The notes under the pieces: generated by a model
What the model saw: only the letters and a program-made list of their open reading frames with translations
What the model was told of the DNA's origin: nothing
Databases searched by the model: none
Assembly: GCA_910584945.1 (NCBI GenBank)
Contig: CAJUDY010000015.1
Span: 1-64,000 of the forward strand
DNA from: an uncultured Lachnospiraceae bacterium
Lineage (GTDB): Bacteria > Bacillota > Clostridia > Lachnospirales > Lachnospiraceae
Length of the DNA stretch: 64,000 nucleotides
Reading direction: 5' to 3'
Shown: piece by piece, positions 34,045 to 44,000 of the stretch
Numbering within the stretch: position 1 is the stretch's first letter
Layout of the letters: every line of letters starts with the position of its first letter
Position numbers and translations under genes: made by a program

Positions 34045-36882
34045 ATGCTGATTTTGAAAGCGCCGCTGGAGCTTAAATGCAATCCGGCCATGATCTCCTC
34101 CCAGGAAGCATTTTATCATAGAATCACAGGAAATTACGGACTTTTGTCCGCCGGAATCGACAAGGAGGATCTGCTCCATGTGGTGACCGCCCCGCTGGAA
34201 CTCTATCTGGAGGAGGGCGGGGGCGTCCGGATCGCGGAGAATACCCATATCGAGAATCACCAGGAGACGAAGCTTGCGGTCATCAACAATGTGCTGAACC
34301 GGATCGCGGTGATGGAGGAAGCAAACCTCACCTATCAGGACCGGGTATTCATCACGGATGTGCTTAAGAAGCTGGGCGTCCGGGAGGTGAATCAGTTCAT
34401 GAAGCAGGTATTCCGCTTAAAGCAGGAGACCCGGACCACAGAGCGGCTGATCAGTCTCTACTGGAATCATCTGGGGGAGTTAAGAGAGCGGGTGGAAGCC
34501 TGGCACAGTCACGAAAAAGAACAAAAGACGGCGGAGGAACGAGCGGCGGCCGGACCGCCGGGAGGGACGCTTCATCAGGAGATTATGAACCGTCTGAAAA
34601 CCGGAGCCATCTATCAGATCCTAAATAATTTTCAGCAGAGCCAGAGCTGGAACAGTCAATATATCACCCGCCAGGAGTTAAAGATCAGCGAACAGAAGCG
34701 GGTGGCGGTGCAGGTTCTCTTACAGAAACTCCGCCAGGAGGTGAGAAAAGAGTCGCTTCCCCTGGTGTACCGCCATGACGACGGATACCGGCAGCCGGAG
34801 CCGGAGGATGAGGACTCCATAGAAACCTGGGTCGGCAGTCAGATCACCTCTTCGGTGCTCCTTAGCCTCGTCGACAATCTGTATCTGAGCCTCTCCCACC
34901 GGCAGCAAAACCGGGCCGATACCTGGCTGTCCATGGAGCACGCGCTGTATCAGTCGGCGGAGAATACCCTCTACCGGCTCAAAACCGGATTCCATAACCA
35001 GTGGCAGGTGCAGAGCGAAGAGAACCTCTGGACCGTCCGCCAGCAGAAGCTTACCGAACAGGAGATCCATCTGGCCCAGGAGCTTCTTACCGCGGGGCGG
35101 GAGGCGGAGGAACGGTTTTTCTTCCTCTGGAATCAGTACGGGGAGAATACCTGGCAGATCCTGAGCGAAGGGTATCAGAGCGCAGAGCTCTCGCATCCGG
35201 AAGGGGCAAAAGCCTCAAAGGAGGAGCTTCCGGCGGCTGCTTTGGAGGAGAAAAAAAGGAGCCGGGAATCGACTGACGCGGCATCTTCCCGCAAGAACGG
35301 CGAAGAGAGAGGAAGCAGCGGGAACATTTCCGGAATGAAATCATCCGAACCGGAAACAGAACAGGAACCGGTAAGAAGCAGGGAGACTGCAAAAGAACAA
35401 GAAGAACAGCTTCTAAAAGCGGTCGAAAAAGCCGGAGAGCCGGGTCTCAGGCAGGGAAAAAGCGCGTCGAAAGCGGGAGCAGAAGCGGAGATTCACTTTC
35501 TGTCCGGCACCTCCGCCGGTTCAGAGGAGATCGCGCCGGAAGCTTCCGTAAAGGAACTGGTCCGCTGGGTACAGGAAGGGCGGGAACGGTTTTACCGGAC
35601 GGCGGAACAGTATTTGAAAGCGTCCAGTCAGGAATACCGGGAAAGCAGCCAGATTTTCCGGATCGTCGAGGCGGCCAGAGAAGCGGAACGCTCCGCAGAA
35701 AAGCGGACAGATACCGGACTGCTGAAAGAGGGGGAGTCTTTGGGGGGCGGCCGGATGGAAGCGGCCGAGACGGTGCTTTTGAAATGGCAGACTGCGGACC
35801 GGGAACCAGATGCGGCGGCAGGCTCCGGGGAAGTGCAAAAAGCCGGAGAAGCTGAGGTTGGGGGTCAGGCAGCGAAGAAGCCGGAGGAAACGGTCCGGAA
35901 GGAAATTTTGAGGGAGGCATTCCGCGCGTCCCTGCCCCGGGAGTCCGGAGAGGAGCCGTCCCTGGAGATGATATACCAGACCGGAGAGCAGGGAGCTCCT
36001 TTTGATCTGCCGGAGGAAAGTCCTCTGCCGCCCGGGACATCCGAAAAGGAATCTTCCGGGGAGCTGCTGCGTCAGATCCGCCAGATCAACCAGCAGAATC
36101 TCGAGAGACTGAAAATCCACCAGGAGATAAAGAAAGGTCCAGGGGCCGTCTCCGGGAAAATACCGGCCGCAAAAAGAGATATGCGAAGGGACAGCCTGAA
36201 GGCCCTTAAGGACCCGGAGGGCCTGTTCCGGGAATACGAGGAAGAACGGCAAAGAGAAGCGCAGGAAGAAGAGAAGCGCACAGAGAAGCTGATGGAGCTT
36301 CTGCCGCAGCAGCCCCGGAGGGCCTATGAGAAGCTCTGGCAGTATCTGTCCGCTCAAAAAGAAGGAGCGGCCCAGGAGGCGAGGGAGGCCGGCAGTATGG
36401 GGATGCTGCTTCGGGACATCCATGAGGCCGAGACCGTCCACAGAGTGACGGAGCAGGTGCCCGGGGAAGAGCTGCGCCGGATACAGGAGACTTCGGAGAC
36501 GATTCTGGAAAAATGGAAAGAACCAAAGATTTCCGGGACAGAGCCTTCCCGCACGTTCCGTCAGGAGCGGCGGGGGAGCGAGGTCTCGCTGGTCCACAAG
36601 GCTTCAGAGCATCAGATCAACCAGGAGATGCTGGAATCCCTGATGGAGCAGAACCGGATTATCCAGGGCAAAACCCAGGTCACCCATGAGGAGACCCAGG
36701 ACCACAACATCGTCAACCGGACCGTGCATCAGGAGACCCGGCAGGTGGTCAAAAAAGAGACCGGGGATCTGACCGAACTGGTGGAGAAGGGCATCCGGCA
36801 GCAGATGGGCGTCCTCTCGGAACAGATCTACAGCAGGCTGGAAAAACGCCTGCAAAATGAGAAGAAGCGAAGAGGTTTTTAA
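34045..36882 (+). CDS. Very long charged helical protein, tape-measure or scaffold candidate
   Basis: A 945-residue protein. Residues 1-120 are a compact domain (LILKAPLELKCNPAMISSQE; DEDLLHVV-like EDLLHVVTAPLELYLEEGGG). Almost everything after that is Glu/Arg/Lys/Gln-rich helix, partly coiled coil, with low-complexity stretches (35200-35500, 35800-36050). The C-terminus (QQMGVLSEQIYSRLEKRLQN) is again helical. No other gene in the window fits a tape-measure protein, and this one sits between tube initiator and hub genes. Unlike most tape measures it is strongly hydrophilic, so a scaffold role is possible too. Confidence 0.5.
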   Translation: MLILKAPLELKCNPAMISSQEAFYHRITGNYGLLSAGIDKEDLLHVVTAPLELYLEEGGGVRIAENTHIENHQETKLAVINNVLNRIAVMEEANLTYQDRVFITDVLKKLGVREVNQFMKQVFRLKQETRTTERLISLYWNHLGELRERVEAWHSHEKEQKTAEERAAAGPPGGTLHQEIMNRLKTGAIYQILNNFQQSQSWNSQYITRQELKISEQKRVAVQVLLQKLRQEVRKESLPLVYRHDDGYRQPEPEDEDSIETWVGSQITSSVLLSLVDNLYLSLSHRQQNRADTWLSMEHALYQSAENTLYRLKTGFHNQWQVQSEENLWTVRQQKLTEQEIHLAQELLTAGREAEERFFFLWNQYGENTWQILSEGYQSAELSHPEGAKASKEELPAAALEEKKRSRESTDAASSRKNGEERGSSGNISGMKSSEPETEQEPVRSRETAKEQEEQLLKAVEKAGEPGLRQGKSASKAGAEAEIHFLSGTSAGSEEIAPEASVKELVRWVQEGRERFYRTAEQYLKASSQEYRESSQIFRIVEAAREAERSAEKRTDTGLLKEGESLGGGRMEAAETVLLKWQTADREPDAAAGSGEVQKAGEAEVGGQAAKKPEETVRKEILREAFRASLPRESGEEPSLEMIYQTGEQGAPFDLPEESPLPPGTSEKESSGELLRQIRQINQQNLERLKIHQEIKKGPGAVSGKIPAAKRDMRRDSLKALKDPEGLFREYEEERQREAQEEEKRTEKLMELLPQQPRRAYEKLWQYLSAQKEGAAQEAREAGSMGMLLRDIHEAETVHRVTEQVPGEELRRIQETSETILEKWKEPKISGTEPSRTFRQERRGSEVSLVHKASEHQINQEMLESLMEQNRIIQGKTQVTHEETQDHNIVNRTVHQETRQVVKKETGDLTELVEKGIRQQMGVLSEQIYSRLEKRLQNEKKRRGF

Positions 36883-36888
36883 TAGAAG

Positions 36889-37749
36889 ATGAATGCGTTG
36901 ATACAGGATATGGCGGGCAGTCTGACCGGTAATCTTCCCAAAGCGATCCTCTGCGTCCGGGATTTGTCGCAGGTCACAGAAAAAGACGGGGATCTCAAAG
37001 AAACAGGGAAAAAAGCGGCTGATCTGCAGAAGAGCCTTCTGCGCAGTACCGAGGACGCTCTGAACGGCCTGATGGAGAATCCCCGCATGGGAAGCCAGTC
37101 GTTTCGCTCTCTGACGGGCAAGGCGGGAACGATGGCGGGAAGCGGCTATCTGGCCCTGGAAGTCCAGTATAATCCGTCGTCCATCCATATGGACACCCAG
37201 GCGGGCAAGCAGGTTCAGTATTCCGGCGGAGATCTGGGCAACGGCAGCGCCAACCAGATTACCCAGATCATTCAGCCCGTGTCCACTACCATGGGTTTTC
37301 AGCTGGTCTTTGACGACATGAATCCCCAGGACGCCTTTTTGCTGGAGAACACGGCGCCGACGGCGGGGAATCTGATCTCCGGGGCGGCGGACGCTGCGAG
37401 AAAAGTAAAAGGCGCTTATTCCGTCCAGGCCCAGATGGACGGACTGATGTCCCTTCTGACGCTGAACGTCACCAGGCAGGTAGTCTTCTACTGGGCAAAG
37501 ATGTGTTTCCGGGGGGAGCTGGTCAGCGTGAACAGCCGCTATACCATGTTTAACAAGGACGGCAATCCCATCCGCGGTGTGGCGGACCTGGCCATCTGTC
37601 AGGGAGGAGAAGAATTCGGCTACGAGGAAACCTACTGGGAGGAAGCTTTTGCCAGAGCGTTTGGAGATTCCCTGGAAGACAAGGTGACCGGGAAGGTGGG
37701 AAAGGCGGCGAAAGCCATGCAGAATCATCTGTTAAACATTCATTTGTAG
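36889..37749 (+). CDS. CIS_tube-family hub adaptor (Pvc7/Afp7 N-domain-like), copy 1
   Basis: A 286-residue protein with the family core LALEVQYNPSSIHMDTQAGK, TTMGFQLVFDDMNPQDAFLL and RQVVFYWAKMCFRGELVSVN, then SRYTMFNKDGNPIRGVADL. This is the domain that joins the tube to the VgrG-like hub in Pvc7/Afp7. The LysM module found at the C-terminus of Pvc7 is absent; the protein ends HLLNIHL. It is followed 15 bases later by a paralogue with the same ending. Presumably the two form a mixed ring. Confidence 0.8.
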   Translation: MNALIQDMAGSLTGNLPKAILCVRDLSQVTEKDGDLKETGKKAADLQKSLLRSTEDALNGLMENPRMGSQSFRSLTGKAGTMAGSGYLALEVQYNPSSIHMDTQAGKQVQYSGGDLGNGSANQITQIIQPVSTTMGFQLVFDDMNPQDAFLLENTAPTAGNLISGAADAARKVKGAYSVQAQMDGLMSLLTLNVTRQVVFYWAKMCFRGELVSVNSRYTMFNKDGNPIRGVADLAICQGGEEFGYEETYWEEAFARAFGDSLEDKVTGKVGKAAKAMQNHLLNIHL

Positions 37750-37764
37750 GAGGCGTCTTGATCT

Positions 37765-38607
37765 ATGGCTGTGACATCCATGCTGAAAAATGCCGCGGAA
37801 AGCGCCGGCGGGCATATTGAGAAAGCGATCATAGAGATCATCGATCTAAGGGGCAGGGAACTGGTCGTGGAGCCGCCGGTGTCCATGGGAGGCTCAAAGG
37901 TACCGGGCCTGTCGGCGCTGTCTACTTTCGGCGGGATGGAGGCGCTGACCGATGCGGCGGCTTCCGTGCTGGAATCTGCTCCCAGCGGCCTTTTGCCCAG
38001 TCTCACGGGAGCTACAAGAAAGTGCTTTTATGTACAGTTCAATCCCAGCGAGCTGTCTCTTACCGGATACGGAGGCGGCCGTGTGGCCAAGACGGATTTT
38101 TCCGACAAGGACGGCAAAGGGGATATCCGTTTCGAGTCGGCGGCGGTGCGGATCACTTTAAATGTGAAGCTGATCTTCGACAAAGTGGACCCCCAGGATG
38201 CGTTTATGGCGGAGAAGCTTGGCACGTCGATGACGGGGATGGCCCAGGGGGCGGTGAGGAGTGTAAAAAAGGCGGCCGGAAAGAAGGATGATTCCGTGCA
38301 GACGGAGGTGGAGGGCTTCATCGCCGCCCTCCGCTCCAAATATACCAGACGCATCACCTTCCACTGGGGGACGATGAACTATGCGGGAGTCCTGAACCGG
38401 GTTTCGGCTCAGTATACCATGTTCAACGTCAGAGGACAGCCCGTCCGGGCGGCGGTCTCCCTGTCCCTGGTGTGTGCGGATGCGGAGATTTCTCCCAACA
38501 GTATGGGCATCTGGCAGAAGCATTATGAAGAGGCGTTTCAGGGCGGGAGCAAGAGCTATGTGAAGGCGGCTCAGAAAGCGGGAAATCTGCTGAATATCAA
38601 TCTCTAG
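37765..38607 (+). CDS. CIS_tube-family hub adaptor, copy 2
   Basis: A 280-residue paralogue of the preceding gene. Shared blocks are CFYVQFNPSELSLTGYGG, RITLNVKLIFDKVDPQDAFM and RITFHWGTMNYAGVLNRVSA, then QYTMFNVRGQPVRAAVSLSL. It ends LLNINL and also lacks LysM. The N-terminal 80 residues differ from copy 1 and begin with ESAGGHIEKAIIEIIDLRGR. The tandem pair suggests gene duplication followed by division of labour between tube-side and hub-side contacts. Confidence 0.8.
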   Translation: MAVTSMLKNAAESAGGHIEKAIIEIIDLRGRELVVEPPVSMGGSKVPGLSALSTFGGMEALTDAAASVLESAPSGLLPSLTGATRKCFYVQFNPSELSLTGYGGGRVAKTDFSDKDGKGDIRFESAAVRITLNVKLIFDKVDPQDAFMAEKLGTSMTGMAQGAVRSVKKAAGKKDDSVQTEVEGFIAALRSKYTRRITFHWGTMNYAGVLNRVSAQYTMFNVRGQPVRAAVSLSLVCADAEISPNSMGIWQKHYEEAFQGGSKSYVKAAQKAGNLLNINL

Positions 38608-38615
38608 GGGGCATT

Positions 38616-39779
38616 ATGGCGGCATATGACTATGAGGGACTGAAGAAAAAATACGAGGATTTTGCCTATCCTGTCATTCATGTACAGATTGGGGGGAAAG
38701 ATTTTCAGGAAAACAAAGCCGGACTTCGGCTCTCCGATGTGGAAGTGGAGATGACCAGCGGGTTCGAGGCGGCCATGGCCACCTTCTGGATCTACAACTG
38801 TTATAACCAGGTTACCTGTGCGTTTGCCTTCGACGATCTCAAGAAATACATCTGCATGGGTTCCTCTGTGATCATAAGCATGGGTTACGGCGTGCGTGTA
38901 CGGGAAATCTTCCGGGGATTTATCTCCAGAGTCAACTTTGTGTTCCGTCAGGAGGAGATGCCCGGAGTGGAGATCACGGCCATGGATGTGAAGGGCATCA
39001 TGATGGCGGGGAATTATTCCAGGCAGTTAAAAGCCGTCAGCTTTTCCGACGCGGTAAAAGAGATTTTGAGCAGTACCGCCTATTCCCGGCTTCAGTCCAA
39101 TGAGATCATTACGGGACAGGAGATCCAGGACACGCCGGACAAACAGCGGCCAGAGCTCCGGGGAGAGGAGAAAGCCAGCGACCGGACCATCGAGATGGTC
39201 TGTGAGAGTGATTACGAATTCGTGGTAAAAGCGGCGAAAAAATACAATTATGAATTTTTCTCCGTGGGCGGAACCGTGTATTTTCGGAAGGCCAAGAGCA
39301 ATCAGGAGCTTTTGATGGAGGCGGCGCCGGGGAACGGCCTACGAAGCTACGAGATCGGGTATGATTTCACCGGAATTGTGGAAAAAGTAGAGGTCCGGGG
39401 GATGGACGCGGGGAAATCCAAGGTGATCAAAGCTTCCAAAAAGATGAAGAATAAGCTCTCTCAGGGAAACAAGGCAAAGCCTTTGATAAAAAATTCACAA
39501 AAGGTGTATATTGACCCGACCGTCACATCCAAAGAGGAGGCGGACTATCGGGCGGATTATCTGGCGGAAGATATTTCCTACCGGCTGGGGACGCTGGAGG
39601 CGGAATTTATCGGGCTTCCGGAGCTGACGCCGGGCCGGTTTTTGAAGATCAAGGGACTGGGAAAGGCTGTGTCGAATACTTTTTATCTGGTCACCGTGCG
39701 CCATATCATGGATGAGCGGGGCTATATCACGAAGGTCACCGGGAAGGCGGCCGGCATGGAGACGGAAGGAATCGGATGA
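38616..39779 (+). CDS. gpD-like baseplate hub (VgrG N-terminal part)
   Basis: A 387-residue protein of the phage late-control D/gp27 type. Key blocks are LRLSDVEVEMTSGFEAAMAT, VIISMGYGVRVREIFRGFIS and VNFVFRQEEMPGVEITAMD, then a helical insert and FVVKAAKKYNYEFFSVGGTV. The C-terminal part has LPELTPGRFLKIKGLGKAVS. It forms the trimeric hub on which the spike sits. The spike is encoded separately by the next gene, whose ATG comes one base after this TGA. Confidence 0.88.
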   Translation: MAAYDYEGLKKKYEDFAYPVIHVQIGGKDFQENKAGLRLSDVEVEMTSGFEAAMATFWIYNCYNQVTCAFAFDDLKKYICMGSSVIISMGYGVRVREIFRGFISRVNFVFRQEEMPGVEITAMDVKGIMMAGNYSRQLKAVSFSDAVKEILSSTAYSRLQSNEIITGQEIQDTPDKQRPELRGEEKASDRTIEMVCESDYEFVVKAAKKYNYEFFSVGGTVYFRKAKSNQELLMEAAPGNGLRSYEIGYDFTGIVEKVEVRGMDAGKSKVIKASKKMKNKLSQGNKAKPLIKNSQKVYIDPTVTSKEEADYRADYLAEDISYRLGTLEAEFIGLPELTPGRFLKIKGLGKAVSNTFYLVTVRHIMDERGYITKVTGKAAGMETEGIG

Positions 39780-39780
39780 T

Positions 39781-40593
39781 ATGGGACTCTTTGACGTCAT
39801 TGACGATATTGCGGAAAAGCAGGTGATGAAGACCGACACCGGCGACAACCGGATCTTCGGGGTCGTCGTCGGCCGGATCGCCAAAAATTATGACAAGGAT
39901 ATGCCCGGACGGGTGTGCGTCTGCGTGCCGGTGCGGGATCAGGATGCCAATGAGCTAAAGTGGGCCAGAGTCGCCATGCCCTCCGGAGGGTCCGGCTGGG
40001 GACATTACTTTTTGCCGGAGGCCGGGGATCAGGTGCTTCTGGCGTTTGAACAGGGAAATATCGAGAAGCCCTACGTCATCGGCTGTATCCCCAAAGACAG
40101 CGATCAGATCCTGAAAAAGTCGGTGGATGAAGACAATCAGTACAAGAAGATCGTGACCAGGAACGGCAATACCATCTATTTTGAGGACAACAAAGAGGGC
40201 AGCGGGGACAAAGACAAGATCCGCATCACCACGGCGGGAGGCGGTCACCGGATTGAGCTGGACAACGAGAACAAGATGATCCTTCTGTCGGATGAAGAAG
40301 GGACGAATCTGATCCGGATGAAGACCGGGGACGGTCAGATGGAGATCACGGCGGAAAAGAAGCTGACCATCAAAGTAGGGGACAATATCGAGCTGATCCT
40401 CAACGGGAGCAACGGCGCCGTCTCCCTGAAAGCGTCCAAGATCAACATCGAGGCCAACGGCAATATCGAGGCCAAAGCAAACAGCGCCATGAAGATGCAG
40501 GCGGGTAATGTGTCCGTGGAGGCCAATGCGTCGCTGAAGTTAAGCAGCAGCGGCCTTGCCGGTCTTTCGGGAACGCCGATCAAATTAGGATAA
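39781..40593 (+). CDS. OB-fold/beta-helix spike protein (VgrG C-terminal part)
   Basis: The start at 39781 (MGLFDVIDDIAEKQV) was chosen over an upstream ATG inside the hub gene. It encodes 270 residues. Residues 25-105 are the gp5/gp45 OB fold (IFGVVVGRIAKNYDKDMPGR, then WARVAMPSGGSGWGHYFLPE and GDQVLLAFEQGNIEKPYVIG). Residues 125-270 are repeated short strands (KINIEANGNIEAKANSAMKM, VSVEANASLKLSSSGLAG) forming a triple beta-helix needle. It should carry the PAAR-like DUF4280 tip. The two-gene arrangement of hub and spike resembles phages more than fused VgrG. Confidence 0.88.
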   Translation: MGLFDVIDDIAEKQVMKTDTGDNRIFGVVVGRIAKNYDKDMPGRVCVCVPVRDQDANELKWARVAMPSGGSGWGHYFLPEAGDQVLLAFEQGNIEKPYVIGCIPKDSDQILKKSVDEDNQYKKIVTRNGNTIYFEDNKEGSGDKDKIRITTAGGGHRIELDNENKMILLSDEEGTNLIRMKTGDGQMEITAEKKLTIKVGDNIELILNGSNGAVSLKASKINIEANGNIEAKANSAMKMQAGNVSVEANASLKLSSSGLAGLSGTPIKLG

Positions 40594-40608
40594 GCAGGAG
40601 CAAACAAG

Positions 40609-41055
40609 ATGCCAGGAGACCATTTTTTAGGAACAGGGATGAAATTCCCGCCGCAGATCAACCCGGCCACGGGACGCTTTGCCGTCTCGTCGGAGGAAGA
40701 GAGTGTGAAAGAGTCCGTCTATCTGATCCTGATGACCCAGAAGACGGAGCGGTTTTTAAGACCGGAATTCGGGAGCGATCTGATGTCCTATACTTTTATG
40801 GATATCAATATCACTTCCGTCAATATGATGATCCGCTCTTTGACCGAGCAGATTCTGTCCAATGAACCAAGGATACAGAGCGTGTCCATCACCACGGACG
40901 AACAGGTCCGGAAGGGATGTCTTCTGGTGAACATTGACTACGTCATCAGAAGCAGCCAGGTGAGCGATCATCTGGACGTGCCCCTTTATCTGCATGCATC
41001 ACCTGAGGAAGAAGCGTATGAGCCAGAACAGTATGAAACAGACCAGTGGGAATGA
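40609..41055 (+). CDS. gp25/GPW-like baseplate wedge protein
   Basis: A 148-residue protein with the conserved gp25 blocks LILMTQKTERFLRPEFGSDL and VNMMIRSLTEQILSNEPRIQ, followed by GCLLVNIDYVIRSSQ. gp25-like proteins initiate sheath polymerisation at the baseplate. The acidic C-terminus overlaps the next start (41018) by 38 bases, which is a strong translational-coupling arrangement. The start follows AGGAGCAAACAAG. Confidence 0.9.
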   Translation: MPGDHFLGTGMKFPPQINPATGRFAVSSEEESVKESVYLILMTQKTERFLRPEFGSDLMSYTFMDINITSVNMMIRSLTEQILSNEPRIQSVSITTDEQVRKGCLLVNIDYVIRSSQVSDHLDVPLYLHASPEEEAYEPEQYETDQWE

Positions 41056-44000
41056 ATGGAAGATCTTAGACCGGACCGCCGCCGGGATTGAGGAGCGGAT
41101 CGGGGAGCTGGCGGCGTCCTATGCGCCGGAGTGGCATTTTGACAGGGAAGATCCGGATATCGGCTCCGTGATCGCGAAGCTGTTCGCCGGGCAGATGGAA
41201 GAGAATATCGGGCACTGCAATCAGGTGCTTGACCGGTATCACAGGGAGTTCGTGAATTTCTTAGGTCTCTCGCTCCTGCCGGCAAAGCCTGCCAGGGCCA
41301 CAGTGCTTCTGGGACTGGTGCAGGATACCATACCGGGGGCCGAGGTGCCAAAGGGAACCCGGTTCCTGGCGGATACGGAGGACGGAGAAGAGCAGATCGT
41401 CTTTGAGACGACCCGCAGTCTGTATGTGACCAGCGCCTCTCTGGATTATGCTTTTTTGACCCTTCGTGAAGATGGGAGCATCCTGCCCGTGAAAGGCAGG
41501 TTCGAGGAGCCGAAGATCATGGAAGAGGAAGAGACGCCTCCATCCGGGAGCGATGAAGGGCAGTTTCGCCCTTTCCGTCTGTTCGGACACAGCCCAAATC
41601 TCACTCCGATCCAGAAAAATGCCCTTTTATTCTGGCATCCGGTGGCTCTGAATGTGGAGAACAATCCCATCCGTCTGAAGATCACCGGAAATGTGCCGCT
41701 GCTTGAGAAGATCCGGGACGGGGCATACCGCTTTTTGTACTGCACGGAAGAGGGACTTCTTCCGGTGGAAGAGGTAAAAGTACAGCCAGAGCTTGAAACT
41801 GTGGTTCTGAAAAAAGAGAAGAAAAATGCAGAGCTTCAGATAGAAGGAAATCCGCTGAGCCTGCTGGTGATCGAGGCGTCAGATCCGGTGACAGGCCACG
41901 AGAGAGTGACCGGGATACAGGTATCCTCCGAGGGGCAGCCACTTCCCGCACAATTTGTCAGCAACGGCAGTACGGACTTTGACGTGGACGCCTTTGATCC
42001 TTTCGGAGACACCCTGTCTTTGTTCCAGGAATGCTATGTGGGGCATCACGATTACTTCGGGAAAGCCGGGGCCGTGGTGCGGATTTGCTTTGAAATGTCC
42101 TTTAAAGAACACCGGATTCTGAATCGGGTACAGGGAGAGGACGAAAGCTTAAAGATCATCAAACGAAAACCGAAAGTGATCTGGGTGGATTCGGCGGCGG
42201 ACGCCAGAGCGGAGGAAGTTTCTTTCGAATATTTTAACGGGATCGGCTGGAAGAAGCTTACCTTTATGCAGGAAGTGTCCGGCCTTTTCCGGGGAGACCA
42301 GGGGGGCGTTCGTGAGATCTCTTTCGTCTGCCCGGAGGACTGGCAGGGGACGGAAGCAGGAGCCTATCAGGGAAGATGCATTCGGATTCGGCTGTTAAAA
42401 TCAGACAACTGTTATATGCGCCCGTGTATCCACCACTATCCGCATGTGGAGCGTCTGAGCGTCTCCTTTTCCTATGAAGGCCGCTATATGGAGCCGGCGT
42501 ATCTTTACTCCATCGCGGGGACAAAGCGGATAGACCTGACCCGAAAGGTGAAGGAAGGCCGCGCGTTCACGGCATTTTCCAGAGGGGAGTACGAGGAAGA
42601 CGCCCTCTATCTGGGCTTTCAGAAGAAGCTGGAAGAAGGTCCGGTCAGTCTCCTGTTCCGAATCAAAGAGGGAATCCGCTACGAAGGGATCCGGTGCCGG
42701 TTCGAGTACAGCACGAAAAAGGGTTTCTGTCAGATGAAAGTACTGGATCACACCGGAGATCTGTCCCGGTCCGGCACCGTACTTTTTATGCCCCAGGCAG
42801 ACATGCAGGCCGTGACCCTGGAGGGAAAGACGGCTTACTGGGTCCGCATCACCCGGATTGCCCGGGAGGACGAAAGAAGAGAGGATACCCTGCCGGTGAT
42901 CCAGGACATCTGCCTGAATGCGGTTCAGGCGGCCAATGTGGAGACCCGGGAGGAAGAAGACTATTATCTGGAAGAGATCAGGCCGGATCTTACAGTGCTT
43001 CTCGGGGTACCGGATATCCTGGATGTGGAACTCTGGGTCAACGAGAGGGGCCAGCATACCAAAGCGCAGATGCAGGAGCTGTTAAAAGCGTATCCGGACG
43101 ATATCCGGGCGGAATATGATATCCTGGGGAATCTCTCCTCCTTCTATGTTAAATGGCAGGAGACCGACCAGCTGACGGAAGCGCCGTCAAAGCGCTGTTA
43201 TATGCTGGACCGCATGAACAGTCTTCTGATCTTCGGGGACGGCGTGCGCACCGGTCTCCCCGCGGTGCAGGATGATGTGGCGTTCAAGGTGCGGATTCGC
43301 TGCTGCAACGGAGAGAGAGGAAATGTAGGTCCCGGGCGGATCCGGGAGACCCTGGGCAATCTGATGTTTGTGGACCGGATCACCAATCCGGTGAAGGCAT
43401 ACGGAGGAAGCAGCATCGAGAGCATGGAGAAAGCTCTTACCCGGGGGGCCAATATTCTGAAATCCAGAAAGCGGCTGATCTCGGCTGACGACTATGTGCA
43501 GGAGATTCTGAACTTTTCCGACGTCATCGACAAGGTTCGTTTAGTGGCCGGCAGGAAGATCGACGGGAGCGTTCATGACAATGCCCTGACCGTATGCCTG
43601 CTTTTAAAAGACTTTGAGGCGGGGTCTTACTCCTTCCACAGCGTAGCGGGGATGCTGAAAAAACATCTGCTGGAAAGCTGTGAGCTGACCATTGTGCCGG
43701 AAGATCTTTCGGTGGTGGAGCCGGTATTTGCCCGGGTCTGTGTGGATATCTGGGCGGAAGTGATGCATATGGACGATGGATTTGAGGTACAGAATCTTTT
43801 AAGGGAGACGCTGACGGATTATCTGAATCCCCTGGGAGGCCGTCACGGTCAGGGGTGGGAGATCGGAGTTCTGCCGAGGCGCTCCCAGATCCTGATGAGG
43901 CTGAATGTTCTGAAGAGCAAGGCAGTAATCCGCAAGCTGGTGGTGACCGTCCGCTATACGGACCGGACGGGTACTCATGAAATGGACCTTCACGATATGG

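Noticed and set aside
35521..36597. 358-codon minus-strand frame opposite the 945-residue helical gene
   Set aside because: Leu/Pro/Arg-rich complement of Glu/Lys/Arg-rich coding sequence with no domain or start signal.
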